This document shows, piece by piece, positions 1-8,509 of a DNA stretch of 19,468 nucleotides. A program made the translations under genes and the position numbers. The stretch spans positions 1 to 19,468 of the forward strand of contig CAYPQL010000029.1 of the NCBI GenBank assembly GCA_964412905.1, given 5' to 3'. Position 1 is the stretch's first letter; every line of letters begins with the position of its first letter. The stretch is from CAYPQL01 sp964412905. GTDB lineage: Bacteria > Patescibacteriota > Minisyncoccia > JAHIHE01 > JAGLIN01. The notes under the pieces are model-generated. The model did not search any database. It was not told the origin of the DNA and saw nothing but the letters and a program-made list of their open reading frames with translations.

Positions 1-309
1 GTAATATACAATAAATATTTAATGAATTTATTAAACTCGCCTTTCCTTAAGATTATTTTGCATAGTAATGAAGTAAATACAGCAAGAGCAAATTTAAGCC
101 TGGGTTTCTTCTCTAATCTTTCCATTCCATTACCCCTTTTTTTAGAACAAAAATCCATTGTCAAAAAACTTGACGCGCTTTCCGGTGAAACTAAAAAACT
201 GGAAGCGATATATAAGCAAAAATTGGCGTATTTGGAAGAGTTGAAGAAATCGGTGCTTAAGAAAGCGTTTAATGGGGAATTGCAGACTTTGTATACATTG
301 CTTGACTAG
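1..309 (+). CDS. hsdS: Type I restriction-modification specificity subunit, C-terminal end (partial)
   Basis: The reading frame is open to the left edge of the window, so only the last 102 residues are seen. They carry the end of a target-recognition domain followed by the conserved helical region of HsdS subunits. The signature ending EELKKSVLKKAFNGEL lies at about window residues 77-92. In the family this subunit reads the bipartite DNA target and bridges the HsdM methylase and HsdR translocase subunits. The eight residues after GEL are encoded by the first copy of a 34-bp direct repeat, so the extreme C-terminus is repeat-derived. hsdR follows at 1523 with fic between them; hsdM presumably lies upstream, outside the window. 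The assignment to HsdS is firm; the target sequence cannot be predicted from this fragment. Confidence 0.9.
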   Translation, partial: VIYNKYLMNLLNSPFLKIILHSNEVNTARANLSLGFFSNLSIPLPLFLEQKSIVKKLDALSGETKKLEAIYKQKLAYLEELKKSVLKKAFNGELQTLYTLLD

Positions 310-360
310 ATAGATACAAACCGCTATACTTTGTATACATTACAAATAAGATAGATACAA
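286..360. repeat. Two-copy direct repeat with internal TTGTAT/ATACAA dyads
   Basis: Two similar units of 33-34 bp, at 286-319 and 328-360, each begin ACTTTGTATACATT and end AGATAGATACAA. Within each unit TTGTAT and ATACAA form an inverted repeat (289-294/314-319 and 331-336/355-360). The first unit overlaps the last hsdS codons. The second covers the start of the predicted fic transcript. Duplicated dyads around a promoter look like operator sites; that reading is inference. Confidence 0.75.
302..330 (+). promoter_or_regulatory. Promoter for fic-hsdR
   Basis: TTGACT (302-307) and TATACT (325-330) are separated by exactly 17 bp, close to the sigma-70 consensus. Transcription would start near 337, giving a leader of about 27 nt before the fic ATG with no SD. 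The -35 box lies in the first repeat unit and the -10 box abuts the second, so a protein bound to the repeats would control this promoter. Confidence 0.7.
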
Positions 361-363
361 GTT

Positions 364-1518
364 ATGCCAAAAATAGAAATAGGAAAAAATATTCAACAAA
401 CAGAAGGTTTTAAAGCTTTTATTCCTAACCCCTTCCCGCCAAAGGACGGTTTTGACTTTGATCCTAAAATTTTAAAAAAGAATAATGAAGCTACACGACT
501 TTTAGGTAAGCTTGATGGAATCACTAAACTTCTTCCCGATGCAGATTTTTTCCTGCTAATGTATTTAAGAAAAGACGCTACTTCTTCCAGTCAAATTGAA
601 GGAACAATGGCTACAATGATTGATGCGATTGAAGCGGAAGTAAAAGTGAATGAAAATATTCCGGAAGATGTTGATGATATTTTACATTACATAAAAGCTC
701 TTAATTATGGAATAAAAAGAATCACGACAGATAATTTTCCAATGACATTAAGATTTGTTAGAGAACTTCATGAAAAGCTAATGCAAAAAGCACGAGAGAC
801 ACATTTTTCCGATCCTGGAGAATTTCGAAAAAGTCAAAATTGGATAGGTGGTACGCGTCCCGATAATGCTCGTTTTGTTCCTCCACCTGTGGACGAAATG
901 CACAAAGCATTAAATGATCTTGAATTATTTTTTAATAAAGAAGATACAACTCCTACTGTAATAAAAGCTGGTATTATTCATGCTCAATTTGAGACCATTC
1001 ACCCATTTTTAGATGGCAACGGAAGAACAGGCAGAATGTTGATCACTTTCTATTTATGGAAGGAAGGATTTTTAGAAAAACCAGTTTTGTTTCTATCTTC
1101 ATACTTTAAAAAACATCAAAAAATTTACTATGAAAAATTAGCTTCTTATCAAAGTGAAGAAGCAGAAGTTTCAGAATGGATAGAATTTTTCTTGGATGGT
1201 GTAATTGAAATAGCAAATGAAGCCATAGATATTGTCGGTAAGATTACAGTCTTGCGTGAAGAAGATATGAGAAAAATTCAAGCGCTTGGCAAAAGAGCTT
1301 CTGAAAGCGCAATAATGGTTTTGCCAAAACTGTACGGCCAACCGATTATAAACAACGCCATTGTGCAAAAATGGACTGGATTTACTCGCGCAGGAGCGCA
1401 AACTGTTATTGATCGATTTATAAAAAAGGGAATTCTTACTCCAAAAGATAAAGATAAGAAATATGGTCAATCTTATGTATATAAAAAATATTTAGATATT
1501 TTTTTAGATAAAAACTAA
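364..1518 (+). CDS. fic: Fic family protein adenylyltransferase with autoinhibitory motif
   Basis: The 384-residue protein has the complete Fic active-site motif HPFLDGNGRTGR at 213-224. In this family the motif His drives transfer of AMP from ATP to a protein hydroxyl. The N-terminal region resembles the Fic_N/DUF4172 type and contains an inhibitory helix motif of the form S-x-x-x-E-G (S75 to G80), whose Glu normally blocks productive ATP binding. The flap segment is about 152-163. Residues 290-380 look like a C-terminal winged-helix domain, so the protein may also bind DNA. It sits between hsdS and hsdR, 4 nt before the hsdR ATG, so the two are probably cotranscribed from the 302-330 promoter. 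It is more AT-rich and has fewer GCG codons than hsdR, which suggests separate acquisition. Its protein target is unknown. Confidence 0.92.
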   Translation: MPKIEIGKNIQQTEGFKAFIPNPFPPKDGFDFDPKILKKNNEATRLLGKLDGITKLLPDADFFLLMYLRKDATSSSQIEGTMATMIDAIEAEVKVNENIPEDVDDILHYIKALNYGIKRITTDNFPMTLRFVRELHEKLMQKARETHFSDPGEFRKSQNWIGGTRPDNARFVPPPVDEMHKALNDLELFFNKEDTTPTVIKAGIIHAQFETIHPFLDGNGRTGRMLITFYLWKEGFLEKPVLFLSSYFKKHQKIYYEKLASYQSEEAEVSEWIEFFLDGVIEIANEAIDIVGKITVLREEDMRKIQALGKRASESAIMVLPKLYGQPIINNAIVQKWTGFTRAGAQTVIDRFIKKGILTPKDKDKKYGQSYVYKKYLDIFLDKN

Positions 1519-1522
1519 ACTT

Positions 1523-3856
1523 ATGAATGAATCAGAAACAAGAGCGGAATATATTGACCCAAAACTCAAGGCGAGCGGCTGGGGAGAAATTGAAGGATCG
1601 AAAGTCCTGCGGGAGTTTCGCATTACCGACGGCAGAATTCAAACAGGGGGAATGCGAGGGAAGCCGGAAATCGCCGACTATATTTTGGTTTATAAAAATC
1701 GGAAAATTGGCGTGATCGAAGCCAAGGCGGAAAACCTGGGAGCGACTGAAGGCGCGGCGCAGGCTAAATCATACGCGGAAAAATTGCAGATTGATTATAC
1801 TTACAGTACTAATGGCAAAGAAATTTATGAGATATCAATGAAAACCGGCGAGGAAAAAATTGTCGCCGATTTTTCCGCACCCGATGAATTGTGGAATAAA
1901 ACCTATTCCGACCAAAATGAATGGAAAGAAAAATTTGATAATGTTTTATTTGAAGATGGCGGAAGCGGTAAAAAAGTAAGATACTATCAAGAGATTGCGG
2001 TAAATAATGTTTTGAGCGCGGTGGCGGAAGAAAAAAACAGAATTCTTTTGACCATGGCAACAGGAACGGGAAAAACATTTATTGCTTTTCAAATTGCTTG
2101 GAAACTTTTTCAAACTCGCTGGAATTTGAAGCGCGATGGCACTCGTCGGTCGAGGATTTTGTTTTTGGCTGACAGAAATATTTTGGCCGATCAGGCCTTC
2201 AACGCTTTTTCCGCGTTTGATAAAGACGCGCTCGTTCGCATTAATCCTTTGGATATTCGAAAAAAGGGCGGAGTGCCGATGAGTGGCAGCGTTTATTTTA
2301 CAATCTTTCAAACCTTTATGAGCGGCAAGGATGGCGCGCCATACTTCGGAGATTATCCACCCGACTTTTTTGATTTTATTATTATTGACGAGTGCCATCG
2401 CGGAGGCGCGAACGATGAAGGAAATTGGCGGGGGATTCTGGAATATTTTTCGCCCGCCGTTCAGCTTGGTTTGACGGCTACGCCAAAGCGGCAAGATAAT
2501 GCGGATACTTATAGATATTTTGGCGAGCCGGTCTATATTTATTCTCTTAAAGAAGGCGTGAATGACGGTTTTTTGACGCCTTTCAAAGTGAAGCGGATTA
2601 AAACTACTTTAGATGAGTTTATTTATACTTCCGATGATCAAATTATTGAAGGCGAAGTGGAGGAAGGTAAAATTTATGAAGAGCCGGATTTTAATCGAAT
2701 TATTGTCATTAAAGAACGGGAAGCAAAAAGAGTTCGCGTAGTATTGGACGAAATAAATCAAAATGAAAAGACCATAATATTTTGCGCGACTCAAGATCAC
2801 GCGCTGGCCGTTCGCGATCTGGTAAATCAGATGAAGGAAAGTAAAGATCCTAATTATTGCCAGCGCGTAACAGCAAATGACGGCGCCCGCGGAGAGCAAT
2901 TTTTGCGCGAGTTTCAGGATAATGAGAAAACAATTCCGACGATTCTAACCACATCGCAAAAATTATCAACCGGAGTGGACGCGAGAAATATTAGAAATAT
3001 TGTATTGATGCGCCCGATAAATTCTATGATTGAGTTTAAACAGATTATCGGTCGTGGAACGCGGCTTTTTGACGGAAAAAAATATTTTACGATTTATGAT
3101 TTCGTGGATGCCTATCATCATTTTTCTGATCCTGAGTGGGACGGTGAGCCGATAGAAGAAATTAAAGAAAAGGAGCAGAAAGAAATAAAATATGACGAGA
3201 AGTTAAAAGACGCGGGAGAGGGGATTATCAAAGATGCGGAAAACGAATCTAGGAAAAAATTAAAAATCAAATTGCGCGACGGCAAGGAACGGGAAATTCA
3301 GCATATGATTTCAACTTCTTTTTGGAGCGCTGACGGCAAGCCGATTTCAATCCGGGAGTTTATGGATAATATGTTTGGCGCTATGCCGGAATTTTTCAAA
3401 AGCGAGGAAGAGCTACGAAAAATTTGGTCAAATCCGACAACAAGAAAAGTATTTCTTGATAAGATTGCCGAAATCGGTTATGGTAAAAGCGAATTGGAAA
3501 TATTGCAAAAAATAATTGACGCGGAACAAAGCGATCTGTTTGATGTTTTGTCGTATATATCTTTTCTAGTCAAGCCGATTTCAAGAGCGCAAAGGGTAGA
3601 ACAAACAAAAGACAAAATTTTTGAAGGCTTGGAGGAAAAGCAAAAAGAATTCTTAGATTTCGTTTTATCAAAATATGAAGAAAAAGGCGTTGAAGAACTT
3701 GATGAAGAAAAACTGCCGGTTTTATTGAATTTAAAATATCATGCCATCGCTAACGCCGAACAATCACTTGGCGATGTAAATCAAATTCGTTCAATTTTCT
3801 TTGCGTTTCAGAAAAATTTGTATGCGAAAGAGACCAAGGAGTATGCGCGCAGATAA
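1523..3856 (+). CDS. hsdR: Type I restriction enzyme motor/nuclease subunit, EcoEI/EcoAI type
   Basis: The 777 residues carry the domains of an HsdR chain in order. An N-terminal PD-(D/E)xK nuclease has D52, E66-A67-K68 and a Q80-x-x-x-Y84 motif. A superfamily 2 helicase follows with Walker A ATGTGKT at 179-185, DECH at 289-292, LTATP at 317-321 and QIIGRGTRL at 507-515. A C-terminal region at about 590-770 resembles the EcoEI_R_C domain. Length and order are normal and no catalytic residue is missing, so the subunit looks functional. In the complex it pulls unmodified DNA past the bound enzyme and cuts it. The ATG lies 4 nt after the fic stop, with no SD. No clear terminator follows; a 9-bp AT-rich dyad at 3853-3861/3892-3900 is too weak to call. 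Confidence 0.95.
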   Translation: MNESETRAEYIDPKLKASGWGEIEGSKVLREFRITDGRIQTGGMRGKPEIADYILVYKNRKIGVIEAKAENLGATEGAAQAKSYAEKLQIDYTYSTNGKEIYEISMKTGEEKIVADFSAPDELWNKTYSDQNEWKEKFDNVLFEDGGSGKKVRYYQEIAVNNVLSAVAEEKNRILLTMATGTGKTFIAFQIAWKLFQTRWNLKRDGTRRSRILFLADRNILADQAFNAFSAFDKDALVRINPLDIRKKGGVPMSGSVYFTIFQTFMSGKDGAPYFGDYPPDFFDFIIIDECHRGGANDEGNWRGILEYFSPAVQLGLTATPKRQDNADTYRYFGEPVYIYSLKEGVNDGFLTPFKVKRIKTTLDEFIYTSDDQIIEGEVEEGKIYEEPDFNRIIVIKEREAKRVRVVLDEINQNEKTIIFCATQDHALAVRDLVNQMKESKDPNYCQRVTANDGARGEQFLREFQDNEKTIPTILTTSQKLSTGVDARNIRNIVLMRPINSMIEFKQIIGRGTRLFDGKKYFTIYDFVDAYHHFSDPEWDGEPIEEIKEKEQKEIKYDEKLKDAGEGIIKDAENESRKKLKIKLRDGKEREIQHMISTSFWSADGKPISIREFMDNMFGAMPEFFKSEEELRKIWSNPTTRKVFLDKIAEIGYGKSELEILQKIIDAEQSDLFDVLSYISFLVKPISRAQRVEQTKDKIFEGLEEKQKEFLDFVLSKYEEKGVEELDEEKLPVLLNLKYHAIANAEQSLGDVNQIRSIFFAFQKNLYAKETKEYARR

Positions 3857-3958
3857 AGTAATGTAATAGGCAGTGGACGAATGTAATAAATTTACTTTAT
3901 TAAAAAAATATCTAGAATTTCAAATAGGATTTTAAATACTTTAATTTTTAATTTATTT

Positions 3959-4903
3959 ATGATAGAATTAAGAAAAGATTATATTTTAGATCGCTGGAGC
4001 TATATCGCGAAAGACAGGGATAGGCGGACGAAGCAATTTAAAAAAAGCGAAGAAAATCTCAACAAAGACTCCGTATGTTTTTTTTGCCCGGGAAATGAAA
4101 AACTGACGCCGCCTGAAATTGGCAGGGCGGCGGACGGAAAAAATTGGAAAATTCGCTGGTTCCCGAATAAATTTTCAGCCGTTGACGAAAAAGCTGATGT
4201 GAAAATCAAGACATCTGACAAATATTACACAACAGGAAAAGCGTTTGGATATCACGAAGTTATAGCTGAAACTCCGGATCACAAAAGACAGCTGGCGGAT
4301 TTGAGCGAGAATGAAATCAAGGATGTTCTTCAGGTTTATTCTTCTCGAATGAATGATTTAAGCAAAAGAAAAAACATAAAATATGTTCAGATTTTCAAAA
4401 ACAGCGGTGGAGAAGCGGGAACTTCCATCATTCACACGCACACTCAAATAATCGCAACGACAATTGTTCCGCGATTAGTCCGCGAAGAAATTGAGGCGCT
4501 GAAAAAATATAAAAAATGCCCGTATTGTGATATAATAAAAAAAGAAGAAAAAAGCGAGCGCCATATATTTTCCGATGATAATTTTATAGCATTCGCCCCT
4601 TTTGCGCCTCGGTTTAATTTTGAAGCGTGGATTTTTCCGAAAAAGCATTATAAAAACATAACCGAATTAAACGGCGCAGAGCTGGAAAGTTTGGCGGAAA
4701 CTTTCAAAAAAATATTATCCAAGCTGGCAAGCATAAACGCGCCGTATAATTTTTATCTGCATTATGCTCCCCAAGGAGAAGATTTGCATTTTCACTTTGA
4801 AATTACTCCGCGTCTCAACAAGTGGGCGGGATTTGAACTGGCAACCGAATCGTATGTCATTATAAATTCTCCGGAAGACGCGGCGAAGTTTTATAAAGAA
4901 TAA
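3959..4903 (+). CDS. galT: GalT-like hexose-1-phosphate nucleotidyltransferase (HIT superfamily)
   Basis: The 314-residue protein has both HIT-like halves of the galactose-1-phosphate uridylyltransferase family. Likely zinc ligands are C40, C43, H108 and H159. The active site is H159-T-H161-T-Q163, where H161 would form the nucleotidyl-enzyme intermediate. The second half has FAPRFNFEAWIFPKKH (214-229) and HFHFE (276-280). An extra CPYC at 187-190 may bind a second metal. Family members exchange UMP between UDP-sugars and hexose 1-phosphates, and some relatives work with ADP-glucose. The alpha-glucan enzyme two genes downstream would suit a role in making or using activated glucose, but that is inference. 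The next gene follows after 12 nt, suggesting an operon. The exact substrate is uncertain. Confidence 0.85.
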   Translation: MIELRKDYILDRWSYIAKDRDRRTKQFKKSEENLNKDSVCFFCPGNEKLTPPEIGRAADGKNWKIRWFPNKFSAVDEKADVKIKTSDKYYTTGKAFGYHEVIAETPDHKRQLADLSENEIKDVLQVYSSRMNDLSKRKNIKYVQIFKNSGGEAGTSIIHTHTQIIATTIVPRLVREEIEALKKYKKCPYCDIIKKEEKSERHIFSDDNFIAFAPFAPRFNFEAWIFPKKHYKNITELNGAELESLAETFKKILSKLASINAPYNFYLHYAPQGEDLHFHFEITPRLNKWAGFELATESYVIINSPEDAAKFYKE

Positions 4904-4915
4904 GTTTAATTAAAT

Positions 4916-5416
4916 ATGCAAAACAAAAATAAACCAAAAGTTGCTTTAATTTTGGCAATAATTATAAGCTTTGTTCTTGTCGTTATTATTATTTTGTTGG
5001 ATATATCTTTATTGCCACCATACGGGCGCCCTATAAGGCGGGTAGGGTTAATTACTCCAACCGATAGCAATTTGAATACAAATGCTTATTTTGGAAACGA
5101 GTTTGTTCAGGTAGAATCTCCGCAAAAAAGCGAATCAATAAACAATCCAGTTTTGATTTCCGGAAAAGCGAATGTTTTTGAAGGAAATGTGAGAGTGAGA
5201 ATAAAAGATAAAAATGAAAATATCTTGGCGGATACTTTTATAACCGCGTTCGGAGCTTATGACAAGCTGTATCCGTTTGAAAAAGAAATCAGTTATACCG
5301 CGCCGACTTTTCAAAACGGCATTGTAGAAATTTTTGAAGAAGATATGAAAGACGGAGGCGAGAAAAATAAAATCATTATTCCTGTGGTTTTTGAGGATTA
5401 TGTAGATGCTTTATAA
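4916..5416 (+). CDS. Membrane-anchored Gmad2 immunoglobulin-like domain protein
   Basis: The 166-residue protein starts with a basic stretch and one strongly hydrophobic helix (about 9-30), with no lipobox. After a short linker, residues 63-158 match the pattern of the Gmad2 domain, the immunoglobulin-like fold first named from Bacillus spore germination proteins. Visible marks are the VESP start, INNPVLISGKANVFEGNV (75-92), the YPFE segment (119-122) and the GIVEIFEEDMKDG stretch (135-147). It is probably held outside the cytoplasmic membrane, where such domains bind other surface components. Lying between galT and the glucosidase gene it could support sugar capture, but nothing in the sequence proves this. 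The start is fixed by the membrane helix; no SD is present. Confidence 0.82.
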   Translation: MQNKNKPKVALILAIIISFVLVVIIILLDISLLPPYGRPIRRVGLITPTDSNLNTNAYFGNEFVQVESPQKSESINNPVLISGKANVFEGNVRVRIKDKNENILADTFITAFGAYDKLYPFEKEISYTAPTFQNGIVEIFEEDMKDGGEKNKIIIPVVFEDYVDAL

Positions 5417-5488
5417 AAAATGCTATTTAGATAAAATAGGAAAATAAAAAATTATTACAAGTAGCTCAAAATAAATAAAAAAACAAAA

Positions 5489-7321
5489 ATGTTGATAACT
5501 CATCAATACAAAAATACGAAAATCGCCAAGAAAGCCGCGGAGGGGACAGGGTTGATTTTGGGGAATGATTTCGGAGATTATTTTTATATGACCGATCGAA
5601 AGGAAACGAGGTATCAGGGATTTTTTTACGCTGACGGGAAAAACTATAAAGACAAGCTGGAAGTCTATAAAGTCATAGACAAGATAAATTTTTTAAACGA
5701 AGGAGAGCTTGCGGAGATAAAAAATAATTTTTATGAAGTTGAAAAGACATATAAAAACGGAATGAACGAGAAATATTTTCTGCCGAACGGTTATAATTCT
5801 CTTTGCCTTAAGACAAGCAAAAAAGCGGAAGCGGAAATTGTTTTGGATATCAGATGGCCTTATGACTCAAGAAGCATGGGAAGGTTTTATGAGATAGAAA
5901 TTGAAAAAGATTGCGCGATTATAAAATTTGTAAAACGGAGAGATCAAGGCGAAGACGGATTGGGAGATAAAAAAGAGTTTGCTTTATATTTGGCCATAAA
6001 GACAGATCGTGGGAAGTATGAAAAAATCGGAGAATTTTTTTCTAAATACTATCAAATGGACCACGAAAGAAATTCATATCCCTACGATCGTTTTGTTTAT
6101 AAAGCTCTAAAAATTGAATTTAAAAAAGCGGTTTTTTCGGTGGCCAAAACAAGAAAAGAAGCTCTTAGTGAAGTGAAAAAAATCTTTGCGAATTTCAAAA
6201 AATTGAATAAGGAAGAGGAAGCTAATATTCACGAAAAATTCAAAGCGCTGAAAATAACAGACGAGGAAATAAAAATGGCGAATTTATGCGCGCAAAATTC
6301 ATTATACACTTTGATGGTTGAAAATAATAATAAGCGCGGAGTTTATGCCGGGCTTCCTTGGTTTTTCCAATTCTGGCACAGAGACGAGGCGGTTTCACTC
6401 TTACAGATATATAAAATAAACAAAGATTTAGCCAAAGAAATAATTTTGGCTCAGCTTAAAACAATAACAAGCGAGGGGCAGGTTCCGAAAAGCAGATTTT
6501 ATAATCCTGAACAAAACGAATTGCAAAGCGCCGATGCTTTGGGGTGGCTGGCGAACAGGATAATGAAAATAGATGAGAAATATAAATTGCCTGAAGATTT
6601 TAAAATGGATATCATTAAAAAATTTGAGCGAGTGGCGCTGAATTTAATCCAAAAAAGAACTGAAGATGAACTCGCCGTGAGTTATAAAAATGAAACTTGG
6701 ATGGACAGTCTTGAAAGAGAAAAATATTGCCTTGAAGTCCAAGCTTGCCGATATAATATATATGATTTGCTGCATAAATTCACGGAAAACGATCAATATA
6801 AGATCATCAAAGACGATTTGAAAAATAAAATCATTGAAAAATTCTATCAAGATGACATGCTGAAAGATTGCGCGAATGATGATACGATTCGCCCGAATAT
6901 TTTTGTCGCCGCGTATCTTATGCCCGATCTTTTGAATAACGAAATATGGGAAAAATGTTTTGACAAAATTCTGCCAAAGCTATATCTTGAATGGGGAGGC
7001 GTATCGTCAGTTGACATAACAAGCGATAAATTTATTCCGCGCAATACGGGAGAAAACAGCGCCAGCTATCACAACGGCAACAGCTGGTATTGGATAAATA
7101 ATTTAACCGCGCTTGTCTTGTATAAGCTGAACGCCCACAAATATTCTTCTTATATAAACGGAATTATGGAAGCCGGCACGAACGAAATTCTCTATCTTGG
7201 AATAGCCGGACACCACAGTGAAATAAGCTCCGCGGAAAAACAAACCTCCTCCGGCTGCGAAGCCCAGTTGTGGAGCGCGGCGATGTATTTGGAGGTTTTT
7301 GAGGAGATGATGAGGGAGTGA
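5489..7321 (+). CDS. Glycogen-debranching-type amylo-alpha-1,6-glucosidase
   Basis: The 610-residue protein has no signal peptide, so it is probably cytoplasmic. The C-terminal part, from about 255, resembles the GDE_C (alpha/alpha)6-barrel catalytic domain of amylo-alpha-1,6-glucosidases. It has YAGLPWFFQFWHRDEAVSL (286-304), equivalent to the PWF..WGRD region that carries a catalytic Asp, and the closing segment SSGCEAQLWSAAMYLE. The N-terminal 1-235 is beta-rich, like the substrate-binding domain of these enzymes. Members remove alpha-1,6-linked glucose from glycogen or similar glucans. Together with the GalT-like gene it suggests alpha-glucan turnover. The W-H-R-D variant in place of W-G-R-D is slightly unusual, so specificity is uncertain. 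Trehalase-like or other six-hairpin glycosidase activity remains possible. Confidence 0.8.
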   Translation: MLITHQYKNTKIAKKAAEGTGLILGNDFGDYFYMTDRKETRYQGFFYADGKNYKDKLEVYKVIDKINFLNEGELAEIKNNFYEVEKTYKNGMNEKYFLPNGYNSLCLKTSKKAEAEIVLDIRWPYDSRSMGRFYEIEIEKDCAIIKFVKRRDQGEDGLGDKKEFALYLAIKTDRGKYEKIGEFFSKYYQMDHERNSYPYDRFVYKALKIEFKKAVFSVAKTRKEALSEVKKIFANFKKLNKEEEANIHEKFKALKITDEEIKMANLCAQNSLYTLMVENNNKRGVYAGLPWFFQFWHRDEAVSLLQIYKINKDLAKEIILAQLKTITSEGQVPKSRFYNPEQNELQSADALGWLANRIMKIDEKYKLPEDFKMDIIKKFERVALNLIQKRTEDELAVSYKNETWMDSLEREKYCLEVQACRYNIYDLLHKFTENDQYKIIKDDLKNKIIEKFYQDDMLKDCANDDTIRPNIFVAAYLMPDLLNNEIWEKCFDKILPKLYLEWGGVSSVDITSDKFIPRNTGENSASYHNGNSWYWINNLTALVLYKLNAHKYSSYINGIMEAGTNEILYLGIAGHHSEISSAEKQTSSGCEAQLWSAAMYLEVFEEMMRE

Positions 7322-7327
7322 GAAAGA

Positions 7328-7355
7328 GGGAAAAGGAAAAAGGAAAAAGAAAAAA
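7328..7355. repeat. Heptamer micro-tandem array (4 units)
   Basis: Four purine-only 7-bp units of approximate form GGAAAAA start at 7328, 7335, 7342 and 7349. They lie just after the glucosidase stop. The array is in a 45-nt purine tract and belongs with the other 7/8-bp arrays of the window. Confidence 0.6.
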
Positions 7356-7405
7356 CTGGATTTTAATCAAAATAAACTAACTTTTTTAGCCCTTAAAATT
7401 AAACT

Positions 7406-8386
7406 ATGAACGCAAAAAAAATCGTAGTCGCATCTCTAATCATTTTAGCGCTTGGCGCTGGCGGGTATTTTGGTTGGGAAAATTATTTAAAGCAAAAAGA
7501 TATAAAACCGAATGATGGTTTTTTGAGCGAAGGCCAAGAGGTTTCATCAGACACAATTCAAAATTTATTAAACAAGAGAGTGCAAAAAGGTTCTGCGATT
7601 TATGAATTTACTACTATTAAGAAGCATGACGATAAAACCGATACTATCAAAGGAAAAGTTTATTGGATAGATTTTAGCAATTATAAACTAGAAAAGGGTT
7701 CTCAATCTGTTGTAGTGACCAAAGGAATTGTTTATAGATGCGACAGCAACAAAAAATGTCTTGCTGCGGGCTTGTCAAACAGCGAAGATGGCATTTATGA
7801 AATTTTGTTTAATTATGATTTTCTCCCCGATGAATATTTACGAGGAATTAAATCCAGCGACGATATATTGAGCAATACCAGATTTTTAGGAGAAGAAATT
7901 GTTGATAATCAAAATACAAAAATTTTTAAATATTCATTAAACACAAACATATTCAACGAACAAAGGAATGTAAAATTTTGGGTTTCGGATGACGGTATAG
8001 TGGTAAAGGCGGAAGTTGAAACAAGAAGAATGGCATACGATCAACAGTCTGTTGATACCGCAAGCGATACAGCAGTAACTGTGCGTAATACTGGCGATAT
8101 TGAAAATGGATATACGACAATAGATAAAATTAACTTTGAAAAAATAAACTCTGAAATATTCAAAATGCCCAATGATGATAATACTTTTAAATTATTCAAA
8201 GCAAAGAAGATAGATTTTTCTGATTCCGATAATGATGGACTGCTTGATGTAGTTGAAAAAGAAATTACAAAAACTGATCCTGATAATTCCGATACTGATG
8301 ATGATGGATTTAAAGACGGTGATGAAGTTGAAAATGGACATTCTCCTTTAATTCCCGGAGAAAAAGGAAAAATATATAATGACTAA
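7406..8386 (+). CDS. Membrane-anchored protein with C-terminal calcium-binding (thrombospondin type 3-like) repeats
   Basis: The 326-residue protein has a single hydrophobic helix at about 5-22 acting as an uncleaved anchor or signal. A central 240 residues with alternating beta-strand character follow; I do not recognise them, though a LolA-like sheet is possible. The C-terminus has acidic loops DSDNDG (273-278), TDPDNSD (290-296) and DTDDDG (296-301), then GDEVENGHSPL. That is the pattern of thrombospondin type 3 / EF-hand-like calcium repeats often seen at the surface ends of exported proteins. A pair of Cys (about C112 and C118) could form a disulfide outside the cell. It is probably extracellular and membrane-tethered. 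The function is unknown; position after the glucan gene is the only hint. Confidence 0.75.
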   Translation: MNAKKIVVASLIILALGAGGYFGWENYLKQKDIKPNDGFLSEGQEVSSDTIQNLLNKRVQKGSAIYEFTTIKKHDDKTDTIKGKVYWIDFSNYKLEKGSQSVVVTKGIVYRCDSNKKCLAAGLSNSEDGIYEILFNYDFLPDEYLRGIKSSDDILSNTRFLGEEIVDNQNTKIFKYSLNTNIFNEQRNVKFWVSDDGIVVKAEVETRRMAYDQQSVDTASDTAVTVRNTGDIENGYTTIDKINFEKINSEIFKMPNDDNTFKLFKAKKIDFSDSDNDGLLDVVEKEITKTDPDNSDTDDDGFKDGDEVENGHSPLIPGEKGKIYND

Positions 8387-8393
8387 GTTTTTT

Positions 8394-8428
8394 CGTCGCA
8401 GTCCGAGGCGAGACTGCGACGGGGCGAG
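8394..8428. repeat. GC-rich hairpin repeat related to the 17004-17110 element
   Basis: A perfect 10-bp stem (CGTCGCAGTC 8394-8403 with GACTGCGACG 8412-8421) encloses an 8-nt loop. The stretch from AGTCC through GGGGCGAGG parallels 17076-17107 with a few substitutions and single-base gaps, so the two are copies of one dispersed repeat. It could end transcription of the upstream gene but has no T-run, so I call it a repeat. Confidence 0.7.
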
Positions 8429-8440
8429 GATAGAGTAATT

Positions 8441-8480
8441 CAGCAATGCAACAATGTAGCCATGTAGCAATTTAACAATT
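8441..8480. repeat. Octamer micro-tandem array (5 units)
   Basis: Five degenerate 8-bp units, consensus YARCAATK, start at 8441, 8449, 8457, 8465 and 8473, in the leader region of porA. The unit resembles that of the 18241-18272 array. Confidence 0.7.
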
Positions 8481-8509
8481 CATAACTTTATAAACTTTAA
8501 ACTTATATT

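Noticed and set aside
1946..2494. 182-codon minus-strand open frame inside hsdR
   Set aside because: It mirrors the coding frame of a complete HsdR with all its motifs; no recognisable domain.
3853..3900. Terminator after hsdR
   Set aside because: The 9-bp dyad is AT-rich with a 30-nt loop and no T-run on the plus strand.
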